Below, piece after piece: positions 54,001-61,672 of a DNA stretch of 64,000 bases (positions are counted from its first letter, which is position 1; each line of letters starts with the position of its first letter). The position numbers and the translations under genes were made by a program. A model generated the notes under the pieces. That model had not been told where the DNA came from, did no database searches, and saw nothing but the letters and a program-made list of their open reading frames with translations. Source of the stretch: Paenibacillus wynnii (GTDB lineage: Bacteria; Bacillota; Bacilli; Paenibacillales; Paenibacillaceae); the NCBI RefSeq assembly GCF_000757885.1, contig NZ_JQCR01000003.1, positions 1,860,001-1,924,000 on the forward strand. The letters run 5' to 3'.

Positions 54001-54699
54001 CACTCGATCGCTGTTTTTTAACTCGCCAATCGTGTCTCCTTGTAGTCCCTTTATGTAGGCCGAAGCCATTTCTGCTACAAGAGACTGGTTATCACTGAAG
54101 CCTTCATATGTCCGGCCCCAATTTATATTCTGCGGATCGGCAATCGTCGGACCGAATACCCAATTCGTTCCGGAAGCTTTGACCTCCAGTGCGGTTGCAA
54201 TCCCGATTTGTTGGACAAGCTCTGTATTTCTCGTAGCTCCTAGACCTATATTATGAGGGAATAACGTTGCTCCGATCACATTGTTCTGACCATGGACTGC
54301 ATCAACACCGTACAAGAGAGGGATACCTAGAGGAGTAGACAATGCTCCTGCCTGGTACGAATCTACTAGCTGCTCCCAATTCTCACGCGTGCTATCAGAC
54401 TGCTTACCATTCGGAAAAGAACCGCCACCGCTTAGAACGGAACCTAAGCTATAGTTCTTGACATCCTCCGGTGTAACGGAGGCCCGCTCAGCCTGTACCA
54501 TTTGTCCAATTTTCTCATCCATAGACATGCGTCCCAGCAAATCTGCCACACGGGCATCAACAGGTAATGAGGCATTGTAATAGGGAACAAGAGCTTCTGT
54601 AGATGAAGCTGCCGCATATGAAGTTACAGGCAGTACTCCTGCTAGTGTAGACAACAAGAGTATAAAGGCGGTGGTCACTGAAATGGTGCGTTTCAACAT
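48064..54699 (-). CDS. Giant secreted GH3-GH30 multimodular glycoside hydrolase with SLH anchor
   Basis: 2211 residues. Signal peptide 1-31. GH3 domains about 45-640: AKHF (237-240) and nucleophile Asp 322 in VITDY. First CBM6-like module 660-785 (YVRVEAESF, GYTDAGDWMEY). GH30 about 840-1262 with acid/base Glu 1025 (LQNEP) and nucleophile Glu 1120 (YLTER). X2-like module 1275-1378. CBM-like modules 1388-1503 and 1510-1630. Two chitobiase-C-like repeats 1645-1720 and 1722-1800 (IYYTTDGSLPT, IYYTMDGSVPT). A linker and unknown module 1825-2030. Three SLH domains from 2033 to the end. It should sit on the cell wall and degrade a beta-glucan or related polymer. GGAGG lies 11 nt before the ATG. Confidence 0.92.
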   Translation of the reverse strand: MLKRTISVTTAFILLLSTLAGVLPVTSYAAASSTEALVPYYNASLPVDARVADLLGRMSMDEKIGQMVQAERASVTPEDVKNYSLGSVLSGGGSFPNGKQSDSTRENWEQLVDSYQAGALSTPLGIPLLYGVDAVHGQNNVIGATLFPHNIGLGATRNTELVQQIGIATALEVKASGTNWVFGPTIADPQNINWGRTYEGFSDNQSLVAEMASAYIKGLQGDTIGELKNSDRVIATAKHFLGEGLTDNGVNQGNVSGMTEQEVLDLDLPMYKKAVEAGARTVMASYSSIQGLKMHANKRLLTDVLKGTGEGQLGFTGFVITDYNAVQQITKDWDGNAVSGLKNQIGVAVNAGVDMLMMPADWKITIANLKELVKDGDIKQERINDAVTRILRVKFESGVFEHPMTDTSLEATFGSESHRAIAQQAVRESLVLLKNDEVNGKPILSQLKNMDKIFVAGKSADDIGIQSGGWSITWQGQSGKTTEGTTILQGIKNTIGGSKTVNYNKHGRGAAGSDVAIAIIGEKPYAESNGDSLNSLKLDKEDIATLDNIRESGVPTIVVLVSGRPMILNDQLSDIQGLVAAWLPGTEGQGVADVLFGEYDFKGELPVRWPFFTEAYSTPKAGTSNLEQKYILFDYGFGLTKSQQTPALPALPQLPGKPLYVRVEAESFKQQQGIQLENTGDTGGGQNLGYTDAGDWMEYLINVPTDGTFDIDFRHAGEGDNTGFNILDESGVKLGELSVNRTGGWQNWQTSTVHDIALKAGVQKIKLVLKNGGINFNWFGSTGFSPASPEVDGGGTVTPSPVVQANAVENWVTTERDSGDMRWYYGPRWQEGDKKLEQQPNLDLTEVGTAADAKVTTININPGKEYQSMMGIGTSMEESTVYNLVKMSPDKQNDLLKQLVSKTDGIGMSMMRVTIGTADFTAQQFYTYDDMPKGETDPSLSHFSIQKDIDYGIIPALQKMVAINPELKFFASPWSPPGWMKTTDSMIKGQVKDEYLPILADYYVKFIQEYKKQGINIEAMTLQNEPLLEIEYPSTKMPWQQEAELAKLLKQKLVDAGLDVKLWIFDHNPGDTMTYPAPMLADSENYAAIDGTAFHDYGGDLGLMSQLHDLYPDKDVYLTERAVWGTLGTDRIAQYFRNWARSYNSWVLMLDSDVSTHQWIGTPDPTMLIQDSSNPEHYWLTPEYYFMGHFTKFISPGYTRIDSNYGNKDSVTNVSFLSPDKKTVVTVVINQTASPQTFKLVSDGTQIAATLAPKSVATYRWNREAQTVPDQEKVLSATPNVLDYDVDGQEITLNLTGGTFNSLNVEDISLSGEAIAKGVTVTSVTYATYNPDTVKVKLAWDGTPYYKDLKLTVNVPSTAYSDSSGGKLLSADVKLHGTVTESPATLIPGTVTSAVYYQYSGVNFTDGWKFTDIGTGDWVDFKINVPVAGKYTFTFNAAVPSSGGSTFLMKSATTTLATFNIPSGPNNWNHIRTSADLEAGEQVIRILGSVGTFEMQHIIIEEVIPHTVNEDGILKVEAETFEQAGQNVIQVGDTITNVGYTAAGTYMDYTVTIPKTGYYKVKYKYATAQGGVSVSLLSNGQEKVVTSLPSTSGWGIYMEAASVLNLEAGTQKVRLVINGDGFNLDGFQLEPTDSIPTPVLDKATAPHITYKDGQQGDEQMVTLSTNIADAKIYYTTDGSLPTKDSTLYKGSITVDPSKVIRAIVVKEGMDNSYVSFYAAASSIPKASPDAGSYNNQIKVNLTTKSAGAAIYYTMDGSVPTTTSSLYAGPITVNTTMTIKAISSKNGLNHSDVGEYTYTITSPNGNPGTPPDTKPGNSSVDNGHKSIIKAPKPVVNLNSGRATTTITVADLKTALEASKPAPNKVRTVSIEVEELAGQTGYEVFLPVSNLTTDTLTSNLELITGIGKVVLPSNMLKGIALGNVDSIGITIAVADITDAAIKEKIGQRPIIELTLRAGNQIITWNNSLALVTVSIPYTPSASELMQKEKITVWYIDGQGNVTSVPSGHYDEKSGTVTFTTTHFSQYAIAFVNKTFSDIGKFGWAKQAIEVMASKGVINGTSDTTFAPNEKIKRADFIILLVKALGLTEAADDHFTDVKSTAYYAEAIGIAKKLGIVQGKGGNVFEPEANITRQEMMALATRALSAAKIDLIQGSADTLAGFDDLKKIAPYAVESISTLVKNGIVSGNGASVNPLGNATRAEAAVIIYKMYNLQ

Positions 54700-54732
54700 T
54701 GCGTATAGCCTCCTTCAAAATTTAGTATTCAT

Positions 54733-54746
54733 TGAAATCGATTACA
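54733..54746. promoter_or_regulatory. cre site (CcpA operator), perfect match
   Basis: TGAAATCGATTACA fits the consensus TGWAANCGNTNWCA at every position, and its reverse complement does too. It lies 34 nt upstream of the hydrolase start, where CcpA would block transcription when preferred sugars are present. Confidence 0.75.
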
Positions 54747-54811
54747 ATCGTTCCATGGATAAATGTCTTAATAGCAACCTCCTTGATCAGTAAGTCTCAG
54801 GAACACGTTAT

Positions 54812-54825
54812 TGTAAGCGCAATCA
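54812..54825. promoter_or_regulatory. Second cre-like site, one mismatch
   Basis: TGTAAGCGCAATCA differs from the cre consensus at one position (A for T at position 10). It is 79 nt from the first site, further upstream of the hydrolase gene. The remaining sequence 54700-55024 holds the hydrolase ribosome site and the chemoreceptor upstream region, with a TATAAT at 54981-54986. Confidence 0.5.
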
Positions 54826-55024
54826 TTTTATCATTTATTAATCATAGTTTCAGCAACCGCGAAAATATAGGAGTCATTTTTTAGATTATATGTAGTATTT
54901 TTTAGAAAACAACTTTACACCCTAATTTCTATATAAGATTATGTCAGTTCCTACAATAGACCTACCCTGGTCAAATCACCTATAATATTACAAGATACAA
55001 CAAAATAAGGGGGACTTATTTGTC

Positions 55025-56275
55025 ATGGCATGGATGAATAAACTTGCTTTAAAAGAAAAAATTGTCGTCGGATGCTACTTGATTGCCGCGCTCTTCGCTG
55101 TTCCTGTGTTAATTACTTTTTTTATTCTCGGTAAAGTAATATTAGGGATTTTTTTGATTGCCCTCCTTGCAGGCCTTACCTACCCTCTTGCCCGCCTAAT
55201 CGAGAGAACGCTTACATCATCCTTTGAAGACATTTCCAACGTTACCCACTCCATTGCAAAAGGGGACTTCACCGGGAGAGCTGATGAGTCAGGTTCAATG
55301 GGGGATATCAGCCGCTCGTTCAACAGCATGATTGATAAGCTGAAGAAGATCTTGACCGAAGCCTCACAAATTACACGCCAAGTCATGGATGCAAGCCGCG
55401 GGATTGAAGATAAGAACCAAAACTTAAAAATTGTAATGGCTCAAGTTGCTTCTTCCTCCAACGAATTGGCTCTGGGAGCAAATGAAATATCCGTTGATAT
55501 CGCCGATATGACGGAATCCATAAGAGACATAGAAAACAAGGTTTCCAATTACACCAGTTCAACCAAAGAAATGAATAAACGTTCTATACATACGCTGGAG
55601 CTGGTTGAAAAAGGTAGACAGTCCGTAGATACTCAAGCTTCCGGCATGCGAAAAAATATTGAAGCTACACAAAAAGTAGCTGAAACCATTGAAGCTCTTT
55701 CTCAAAATGCCAGAGGGATAACGATGATTACGAGAACAATTACTGAAATTGCTGAGCAAACCAACCTGCTTTCACTAAACGCATCCATTGAAGCTGCGCG
55801 GGCTGGAGAGCATGGACGAGGCTTCGCTGTTGTAGCTCAGGAAGTCCGAAAGCTGGCCGAAGAATCAACAGCATCGACCAAAGAGGTTTTTGCTCTGGTG
55901 CAAAGCATTGAGAGTGATATCAAGCAGGCTATCGAGAACATTACAATTAATGAAGAAGTTGTACAGGTGCAGAATACAATGATTATTGAAACTGCGCAGA
56001 TCTTTGCGGAGATCGTACAGAGTGTTCAGTATATTACTGAGCAAATTTCATCATTCTCTGCGGAAAGTGACATCATGCTTGAGAGTGCGCTAAAAATCTC
56101 GGGTGCCATTCAGAATATCTCTGCAATCACTCAGGAAACCGCAGCCGGAACCGAGGAAGTATCCGCAGCAATGAATGAACAAATTCATGCGCTTCAAACC
56201 GTCGCAGATGAAACTGAGATCATGACCAAGGCCGTGTTCCAGCTGCAAAAAACAATCCATGTCTTCAAGTTCTAG
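55025..56275 (+). CDS. Methyl-accepting chemotaxis protein without extracellular domain
   Basis: A 416-residue chemoreceptor. Two hydrophobic helices (about 13-34 and 36-56) follow each other with hardly any loop, so no periplasmic-type ligand domain exists. A HAMP-like segment (about 60-110, SIAKGDFTGRADE) is followed by the signalling domain with the conserved hairpin EIAEQTNLLSLNASIEAARA and GRGFAVVAQEVRKLAEES. It may sense membrane or cytoplasmic signals. CheR is encoded at 11.2 kb. The gene is monocistronic, with a terminator behind it. Confidence 0.92.
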   Translation: MAWMNKLALKEKIVVGCYLIAALFAVPVLITFFILGKVILGIFLIALLAGLTYPLARLIERTLTSSFEDISNVTHSIAKGDFTGRADESGSMGDISRSFNSMIDKLKKILTEASQITRQVMDASRGIEDKNQNLKIVMAQVASSSNELALGANEISVDIADMTESIRDIENKVSNYTSSTKEMNKRSIHTLELVEKGRQSVDTQASGMRKNIEATQKVAETIEALSQNARGITMITRTITEIAEQTNLLSLNASIEAARAGEHGRGFAVVAQEVRKLAEESTASTKEVFALVQSIESDIKQAIENITINEEVVQVQNTMIIETAQIFAEIVQSVQYITEQISSFSAESDIMLESALKISGAIQNISAITQETAAGTEEVSAAMNEQIHALQTVADETEIMTKAVFQLQKTIHVFKF

Positions 56276-56315
56276 TCTATAAGCTAAAGGTCTAAAGTAT
56301 ATATAGCATCCATGT

Positions 56316-56356
56316 TAAGGCTATCCAAGGTAATTCTACCTAGGGCAGCCTTTTTT
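56316..56356 (+). terminator. Intrinsic terminator downstream of the chemoreceptor
   Basis: AAGGCTATCC pairs with GGGCAGCCTT around a loop containing the inner pair AGGTA...TACCT, followed by TTTTTTT. Confidence 0.8.
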
Positions 56357-56418
56357 TATTCCTGATCCTGACATTTCGCAGCATTTTGTCATTTCTCAAT
56401 ACTTCTTGTAAAAGCTTA

Positions 56419-56447
56419 TTGACAAAGGAATAGATGGGATATATGTT
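56419..56447 (+). promoter_or_regulatory. SigA-type promoter of the ThDP enzyme operon
   Basis: TTGACA (56419-56424), a 17-nt spacer and TATGTT (56442-56447) lie about 75 nt before the start codon. Confidence 0.6.
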
Positions 56448-56523
56448 ATAGGAAAAAATACCCTAATTTGTAATTGTAATGACCAGTAAAATGATCCTAT
56501 CAACTCCATAAGAGGTGTGAATT

Positions 56524-58152
56524 TTGAAGACTGTAGCAGAACATATGGCGTTAGCACTACGTAACCTTGAAGTAACTTATGCCTTTGGCATCATAGGTAA
56601 ATCAATTTGTCCTCTCGTCCTCAAATTGGTAGATCACGGTATTGAATTCATTCCGGGTAGACATGAATCAAGCTCCGGGTTCGAAGCCTCAGGCTACGCT
56701 CTAAAAACGGGAACTCTCGGCGTAGCGATTGGTACTTCCGGCCCTGGAGGAACTAACCTTCTTTCAGCAGCAGCCCATGCTAAAGCAAATAACCTCCCCG
56801 TCCTATTTATCACTGGTCACCAGTCTATTAAAGAACTGGGAATACCGCAATGTCAGGATTCATCTTCATATCTTGCCGATCTGGCTGAAATGTTTAGACC
56901 CGCTACCTTATTTAGTAAGCTCATCGAACGCGGTGATCATTTCAGCACCATTTTCAACCATGCCATATCCCTTGCACTGAGTGGTAAACGCGGACCTGTA
57001 CATCTCTGTATTCCTTTTGATGTTCAGACGGAACTGCTTGAAGAATGCAATATCGTTATACCTCAACCTGAATCCCAAGTTAGCTATAATACTCATGATC
57101 GTGTTGTATCAGCCATCAATAGTGCTCAGAATCCCTTAATCATTGCCGGTAAAGGTGTAAATCGGTCTGCAGCCCATCATGAGCTGATTCAATTGGCAGA
57201 AACATTTAATATTCCAATTGTGACCTCTCCAGGAGGAAAAGGCGCTATTCAGTGGGATCATCCATTGTATCACGGTCCGGTTGGTGTAGGGGGCTGTGCA
57301 CATGGTGATCAACTCCTGAACCAAAGTGATTTGTATATCGTTCTGGGATCACGTTTAAGCGATATGACCATTTGCAATTTAAAAAGGGACAACCATCCAA
57401 AAACTCTTATCCAGTTTGACAATGATCCTACCTTTGTCGGGAAAATACTGACCTCCAAGACCCTTCATGTGAGCGGAGATCTTCGCCAAAATTTGATCTT
57501 ATTTCTGAATAATCTGAATATAGACAATATTGCAAAACGCAGTGTCGAACTTGTAAATTATGCAGATGAAATGCCTATCACTCCGGAGCTCTCCTTAGCT
57601 TCCGTATTAAGTACTATGAGTGATCTAATCCCCTACAACAATACCGTTTTTGTTGACGTTGGCAGTCATGCCTACACAGCAGTCAAATGGTATAAGGTAA
57701 AAAAACCTGGCAGCTTTATCATAGATGCCTACTTTGCTTGCATGGGCAATGCCATAGGGATGGCTATCGGAGCTAAGTTAGCCTCACCTGCGGAGACTAT
57801 CTTCTGCCTCACGGGTGATGGTTGCTTCATGATGTTAGGTGCTGAAATTAATACAGCCGTATGTAAAGGTATTCCTGTAATATTTATCGTTGTGAATAAT
57901 AAGCAGCTGGATATGGCGCTTAAGGGAATGGAGAAAACCACAGGCCGAATAGATGGAACATTATTCGAAGTGCCTATGGACGTTGTAAAGTTTGCAGAAT
58001 CCTTGGGGGCTCCTGGCTTTAAGTGTGATACTGCGGAACAATTCGCCTCTGCAGTACGTGCGGCTATCGATTTAAATGCTGTCGCAGTAATTGAATTGAT
58101 CACGGACCGTAGTGAGATCCCCCCAACGGCACACCGAACATTAAATCTATAG
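56524..58152 (+). CDS. Thiamine-diphosphate enzyme, acetolactate-synthase-like
   Basis: A 542-residue protein with the three domains of the ALS/POX family. The activating Glu 48 is in GRHESSSGFEASGYA. GTSGPGGTNLL and GPVHLCIPFDVQ resemble acetolactate synthase. The ThDP motif runs from GDG (431-433) to NN (458-459). The start is TTG 56524 after AGAGGTG. The C-terminal substrate region (NNKQLDMALKGMEKTTGRID) does not match the usual IlvB pattern, so the substrate is open; sulfoacetaldehyde acetyltransferase or a carboligase are possible. No ilvN or ilvC is adjacent. Its partner gene starts 12 nt downstream. Confidence 0.82.
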   Translation: MKTVAEHMALALRNLEVTYAFGIIGKSICPLVLKLVDHGIEFIPGRHESSSGFEASGYALKTGTLGVAIGTSGPGGTNLLSAAAHAKANNLPVLFITGHQSIKELGIPQCQDSSSYLADLAEMFRPATLFSKLIERGDHFSTIFNHAISLALSGKRGPVHLCIPFDVQTELLEECNIVIPQPESQVSYNTHDRVVSAINSAQNPLIIAGKGVNRSAAHHELIQLAETFNIPIVTSPGGKGAIQWDHPLYHGPVGVGGCAHGDQLLNQSDLYIVLGSRLSDMTICNLKRDNHPKTLIQFDNDPTFVGKILTSKTLHVSGDLRQNLILFLNNLNIDNIAKRSVELVNYADEMPITPELSLASVLSTMSDLIPYNNTVFVDVGSHAYTAVKWYKVKKPGSFIIDAYFACMGNAIGMAIGAKLASPAETIFCLTGDGCFMMLGAEINTAVCKGIPVIFIVVNNKQLDMALKGMEKTTGRIDGTLFEVPMDVVKFAESLGAPGFKCDTAEQFASAVRAAIDLNAVAVIELITDRSEIPPTAHRTLNL

Positions 58153-58164
58153 CAGGAGGCTCCT

Positions 58165-58533
58165 ATGAGCAGCAACATAAATATTGGTCTAGATCACTTT
58201 TCCAGTCTTTCCGGAGACTACGGGGCTAAGATGTTAGCTCCTGTTCAAGAGCATTTTCCAGAACTCGCTGAATTTATAATGGGCACTGTGTACGGGGATA
58301 TTTTCAAACACAGTACTATCAGCGATGACTGGAAGGAAATTGCAATTATTTCCTCCTTAATTACCATGGGGCAGTATGACCAACTGGCTCTTCATTATGT
58401 CATGGCTCTCAGTGTCGGGATCACCGTAGAACAACTCAAAGGGACCTTATTGCATTTAACCCCTTGTGTAGGATTACCACGAGTTATCAGTGCCTTTAAT
58501 GTCCTACTCAAAACTCTTGAGGAAGTTAAGTAA
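58165..58533 (+). CDS. Carboxymuconolactone decarboxylase / AhpD-like protein, 122 aa
   Basis: The ATG follows AGGAGGCTCCT. The segment DWKEIAIISSLITMGQYDQL then ALHYVMALSVGITVEQL is the CMD fold signature, with Glu 58 and His 77. A single Cys 101 is present, but the CXXC of AhpD is absent, so a peroxidase role is unlikely. It is cotranscribed with the ThDP enzyme and would act on its product or substrate. The reaction is unknown. Confidence 0.8.
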   Translation: MSSNINIGLDHFSSLSGDYGAKMLAPVQEHFPELAEFIMGTVYGDIFKHSTISDDWKEIAIISSLITMGQYDQLALHYVMALSVGITVEQLKGTLLHLTPCVGLPRVISAFNVLLKTLEEVK

Positions 58534-58552
58534 CGAATACATAAAGACAAAA

Positions 58553-58588
58553 AAGAGCAAGCCAAGTTGATGTTGGCTCGCTCTTTTT
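58553..58588. terminator. Bidirectional terminator between the CMD gene and glpK
   Basis: AAGAGCAAGCCAA pairs with TTGGCTCGCTCTT around GTTGATG, with T-rich tracts on both strands. It serves two convergent genes. Confidence 0.9.
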
Positions 58589-58600
58589 ATATTGCTTAAT

Positions 58601-60091
58601 CTAATGCTTTTCCCACCCCATGGTTCGGGAGACCGCATCCTGCCAAGCAAAGTAACGGCGTTCACGTTCCTCCGACTCCATAAGTGGAGTAAATACCCGC
58701 TCTGACTTGTTGAAGGTCAGCAACTGCTCTTTTGTCCAGATGCCTGAGGTTAAACCGGCAAGCAGTGCAGCACCCAGCGCAGTGGTCTCGGAATAATCTG
58801 TCCGTGTAACATTACTGCCTAAAATGTCGGCTTGAAATTGCATCAATAAATCATTCCGGACGGCTCCCCCGTCCACACGCAGTTCTGTAAGCGGCATTCC
58901 TGCGTCTTTCTCCATAGCTCCTATTACATCACGTGATTGAAAAGCAAGGGATTCCAAGGTTGCCCGAACTAAATGTGCGGCTGTTGTCCCGCGGGTTAAT
59001 CCAAAGATAGCTCCTCTAGAATACATATCCCAATATGGAGCTCCCAGCCCTGTAAAAGCCGGAACAACGACGACCCCTTCGCTATCCTCGACCTCCCTTG
59101 CCTTATCCTCAGAACTAGCCGGTTCTTGGATCAGGCCAAGACCTTCCTGAAGCCACTGTATGGCTGCTCCTGCCACGAATACACTGCCTTCAAGTGCATA
59201 ATACATTTCGTCCCCAATTCCCCATGCGACCGTCGTCAGCAGACCATGACGTGATACCACGGCCTCAGTCCCCGTATTCATAAGTATAAAGCAGCCCGTA
59301 CCATATGTATTCTTAGCGCTGCCCGCTTCAAGACAGGTGTGACCGAACAAAGCCGCCTGCTGGTCTCCAAGAACTGAGTTAATAGGGATGCTGGCACCGA
59401 ACCAATGCTCTTTTGCTATACCGAATTGTCCCCCGGACATTTTGATCTCAGGCAAAATAGAGCGCGGAATATTTAATGCATTCAGCATAGAGTCGTCCCA
59501 AGCGCGAAAGTGTAAATTGAAAAGCATTGTACGTGAAGCATTGGTGACATCCGTGGCATGAACTTCTCCTCCGGTAAGCTTCCAGATCAACCAGCTGTCG
59601 ATCGTCCCGGCAAGCAGCTCGCCTTTCGCAGCCCGTTCCCGCGCTCCCTCTACATGATCCAAGATCCATGCGATTTTGGTTGCTGAGAAATAGGCATCTA
59701 TGACAAGCCCTGTTTTACTGGCAATTTCCTCTTCCAAGCCTTTCAACTTAAGCTCCTCGCAGATCCCCGCCGTACGGCGATCCTGCCATACTATAGCCGG
59801 ATAAATAGGCTTGCCTGTGAACTTGTCCCATACCACCGCCGTCTCGCGTTGATTAGTGATCCCAATTGCTGAAATCTGAGCAGGAAGAATAGCACTCCTG
59901 TCTATGGCATCCCTCGCCGCAGCCAGTTGAGTTTCCCATATTTGTTCCGGATCATGCTCTACCCAACCAGGACGGGGAAAAGATTGCTTAATCTCATACT
60001 GTCCCTGGGAAATGATCCGCGCCTCCTGATCAAATATAATAGCCCGTGAACTCGTTGTACCCTGATCCAACGCCAATATATAGCCTGTCAT
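58601..60091 (-). CDS. glpK: Glycerol kinase
   Basis: A 496-residue FGGY kinase: ALDQGTTSSRAIIFD at the N terminus, GNNR-like AIGITNQRETAVVWDK, GDQQAALFGHTC and VDGGAVRNDLLMQFQAD. KEHWFG aligns with the loop whose His is phosphorylated by HPr in Firmicutes, so PTS activation is likely (inference). No glpF or glpD is adjacent. The ribosome site is CAGGAGGTCATGATGTA. A TATAAT lies about 70 nt upstream, beyond the resE terminator. Confidence 0.96.
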   Translation of the reverse strand: MTGYILALDQGTTSSRAIIFDQEARIISQGQYEIKQSFPRPGWVEHDPEQIWETQLAAARDAIDRSAILPAQISAIGITNQRETAVVWDKFTGKPIYPAIVWQDRRTAGICEELKLKGLEEEIASKTGLVIDAYFSATKIAWILDHVEGARERAAKGELLAGTIDSWLIWKLTGGEVHATDVTNASRTMLFNLHFRAWDDSMLNALNIPRSILPEIKMSGGQFGIAKEHWFGASIPINSVLGDQQAALFGHTCLEAGSAKNTYGTGCFILMNTGTEAVVSRHGLLTTVAWGIGDEMYYALEGSVFVAGAAIQWLQEGLGLIQEPASSEDKAREVEDSEGVVVVPAFTGLGAPYWDMYSRGAIFGLTRGTTAAHLVRATLESLAFQSRDVIGAMEKDAGMPLTELRVDGGAVRNDLLMQFQADILGSNVTRTDYSETTALGAALLAGLTSGIWTKEQLLTFNKSERVFTPLMESEERERRYFAWQDAVSRTMGWEKH

Positions 60092-60186
60092 TACATCATG
60101 ACCTCCTGAGCAATACTGGATAAATTATAAGTGGTAGTTATGGCTTTGTTCCACGATGAACAAGATTATTATACCTCTTTCAACAA

Positions 60187-60211
60187 AAAGCACCTCTGTT
60201 GTCAGAGGCGC
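60187..60211 (-). terminator. Intrinsic terminator downstream of resE
   Basis: GCGCCTCTG pairs with CAGAGGTGC around a short loop and is followed on the minus strand by TTTTTG. It lies about 22 nt after the resE stop. Confidence 0.75.
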
Positions 60212-60232
60212 TGTCAAGCGTTGTTTGTATAA

Positions 60233-61672
60233 TTACAGTTTTTCGACAGGGAGTCGAAGTGTGAAGCTGGATCCTTCACCCAGCTTGCTGGATGCCGAAA
60301 TATGTCCATGATGAGACTCTACAATATTCTTAACAATCGCGAGCCCAAGTCCCGTACCGCTTGAATCTCCGCGCAAACGAGCTTTGTCTGCTTTGTAGAA
60401 TCGTTCGAATATAAAAGGTAGATCCTCAGGTGGAATACCATACCCTTCGTCGGCAATTGTTATTTCTATATAGCGTCTTCCTTCTAACTCTATTTCTCCC
60501 CCGGTAATTAAGATACTCTTACCCGCAGGTGTATGGCGAAAAGCATTGTCCAGCAGATTGGTTAAGACCTGCTCCAGCTTATCCTCATCCGCTGCTTTCA
60601 GGAATAGTTGGGGACTGTTTTTGCTGTATTGCAAGTGAATCTCCCGCTCCTTGGCACGAACTGCGAACTTACGGTATATTCTCTCCAAAAATTCATCCAT
60701 ATTAATCCGGGCTTTCATCATATCTGTATGGCCGGCTTCCATTCGGGCGAGGTCAAGCAAATCCTTCACCAGACGTCCCATTCGGAGCGATTCGTCATGA
60801 ATAACTTGTATAAGTTCGCTGCTCTCCTCCGGTGAGGAGGCCATTCCATCCAAAAGCGCCTCGCTATACCCTTGCATCATGGATAATGGGGTACGAATTT
60901 CGTGCGAGACATTCGCTACAAAATCACGACGCATTTTCTCCAAACGCACCTCTTCTGTGACATCACGCAGAACAGCTACTGCTCCTCGGATATCATTGTC
61001 GGCGTAAAGCGGGGCCATATGCACCGACCATACTCCCTGACGAACATGCACATTCGAACGCTGGTCCCCGCCTTTGATGATGGTACTTTGGAACAACGGC
61101 TGGAGTGGAAGCGGTACATCACTCTGATCCTCTCGTTCAAGAAATAGCTCAGAGTCACTCTCCTGATCCCATTTCAAATCGCTCCAGGCTTCCAGTAAGG
61201 TACGTCCATGTGGATTGGTAAGAATAATATGACCATCAATATCAAAGGTAATAACAGCATCGCTCATACTGCGCAATACACTGGAGAGATGGCCTTTTTC
61301 ATGATTTAAACTACGGATATTTTTGTCCAGGTCCTCTGCCATATGATTAAATGAAGTGGCTAACTGACCAATCTCATCACTGGTTACCAGCTTTAGTCTT
61401 GTCCCATATTCTCCGCGGCGAATGTTATTGGCAGCTTCAATGACCTGCTGCAGCGGCTGCGTAATTTTGGTAAACAGGAACAAAGCAAAAAAAGTGGTCA
61501 AAGAGAATCCGATCATGCATGTATACATAAATAAGCGTTTGATTGCCCCGGAATTGGCAAAGTTACTGTCGATGTAGGGAAGTAAGAATAAGCCTAGCGT
61601 GATTAGCACGACCGCTACCAGACAAATGATCGTAAGCCACAGCTTACCTACAAGACTTCTCCAGAAGTTCAC
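60233..61672 (-). CDS. resE: Sensor histidine kinase ResE
   Basis: 479 residues: TM1 about 10-31, a very short outer loop of 15-20 residues, TM2 about 47-68, HAMP, a PAS domain (about 125-235, MSDAVITFDIDGHIILTNPH), H-box NVSHEIRTPLSMM, and an ATPase domain ending in GTGLGLAIVKNIVESH. Bacillus ResE is about 110 residues longer because of a larger extracytoplasmic domain, so redox sensing here probably rests on HAMP/PAS. It starts directly behind resD. ResDE controls aerobic and anaerobic respiration genes. Confidence 0.9.
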   Translation of the reverse strand: MNFWRSLVGKLWLTIICLVAVVLITLGLFLLPYIDSNFANSGAIKRLFMYTCMIGFSLTTFFALFLFTKITQPLQQVIEAANNIRRGEYGTRLKLVTSDEIGQLATSFNHMAEDLDKNIRSLNHEKGHLSSVLRSMSDAVITFDIDGHIILTNPHGRTLLEAWSDLKWDQESDSELFLEREDQSDVPLPLQPLFQSTIIKGGDQRSNVHVRQGVWSVHMAPLYADNDIRGAVAVLRDVTEEVRLEKMRRDFVANVSHEIRTPLSMMQGYSEALLDGMASSPEESSELIQVIHDESLRMGRLVKDLLDLARMEAGHTDMMKARINMDEFLERIYRKFAVRAKEREIHLQYSKNSPQLFLKAADEDKLEQVLTNLLDNAFRHTPAGKSILITGGEIELEGRRYIEITIADEGYGIPPEDLPFIFERFYKADKARLRGDSSGTGLGLAIVKNIVESHHGHISASSKLGEGSSFTLRLPVEKL

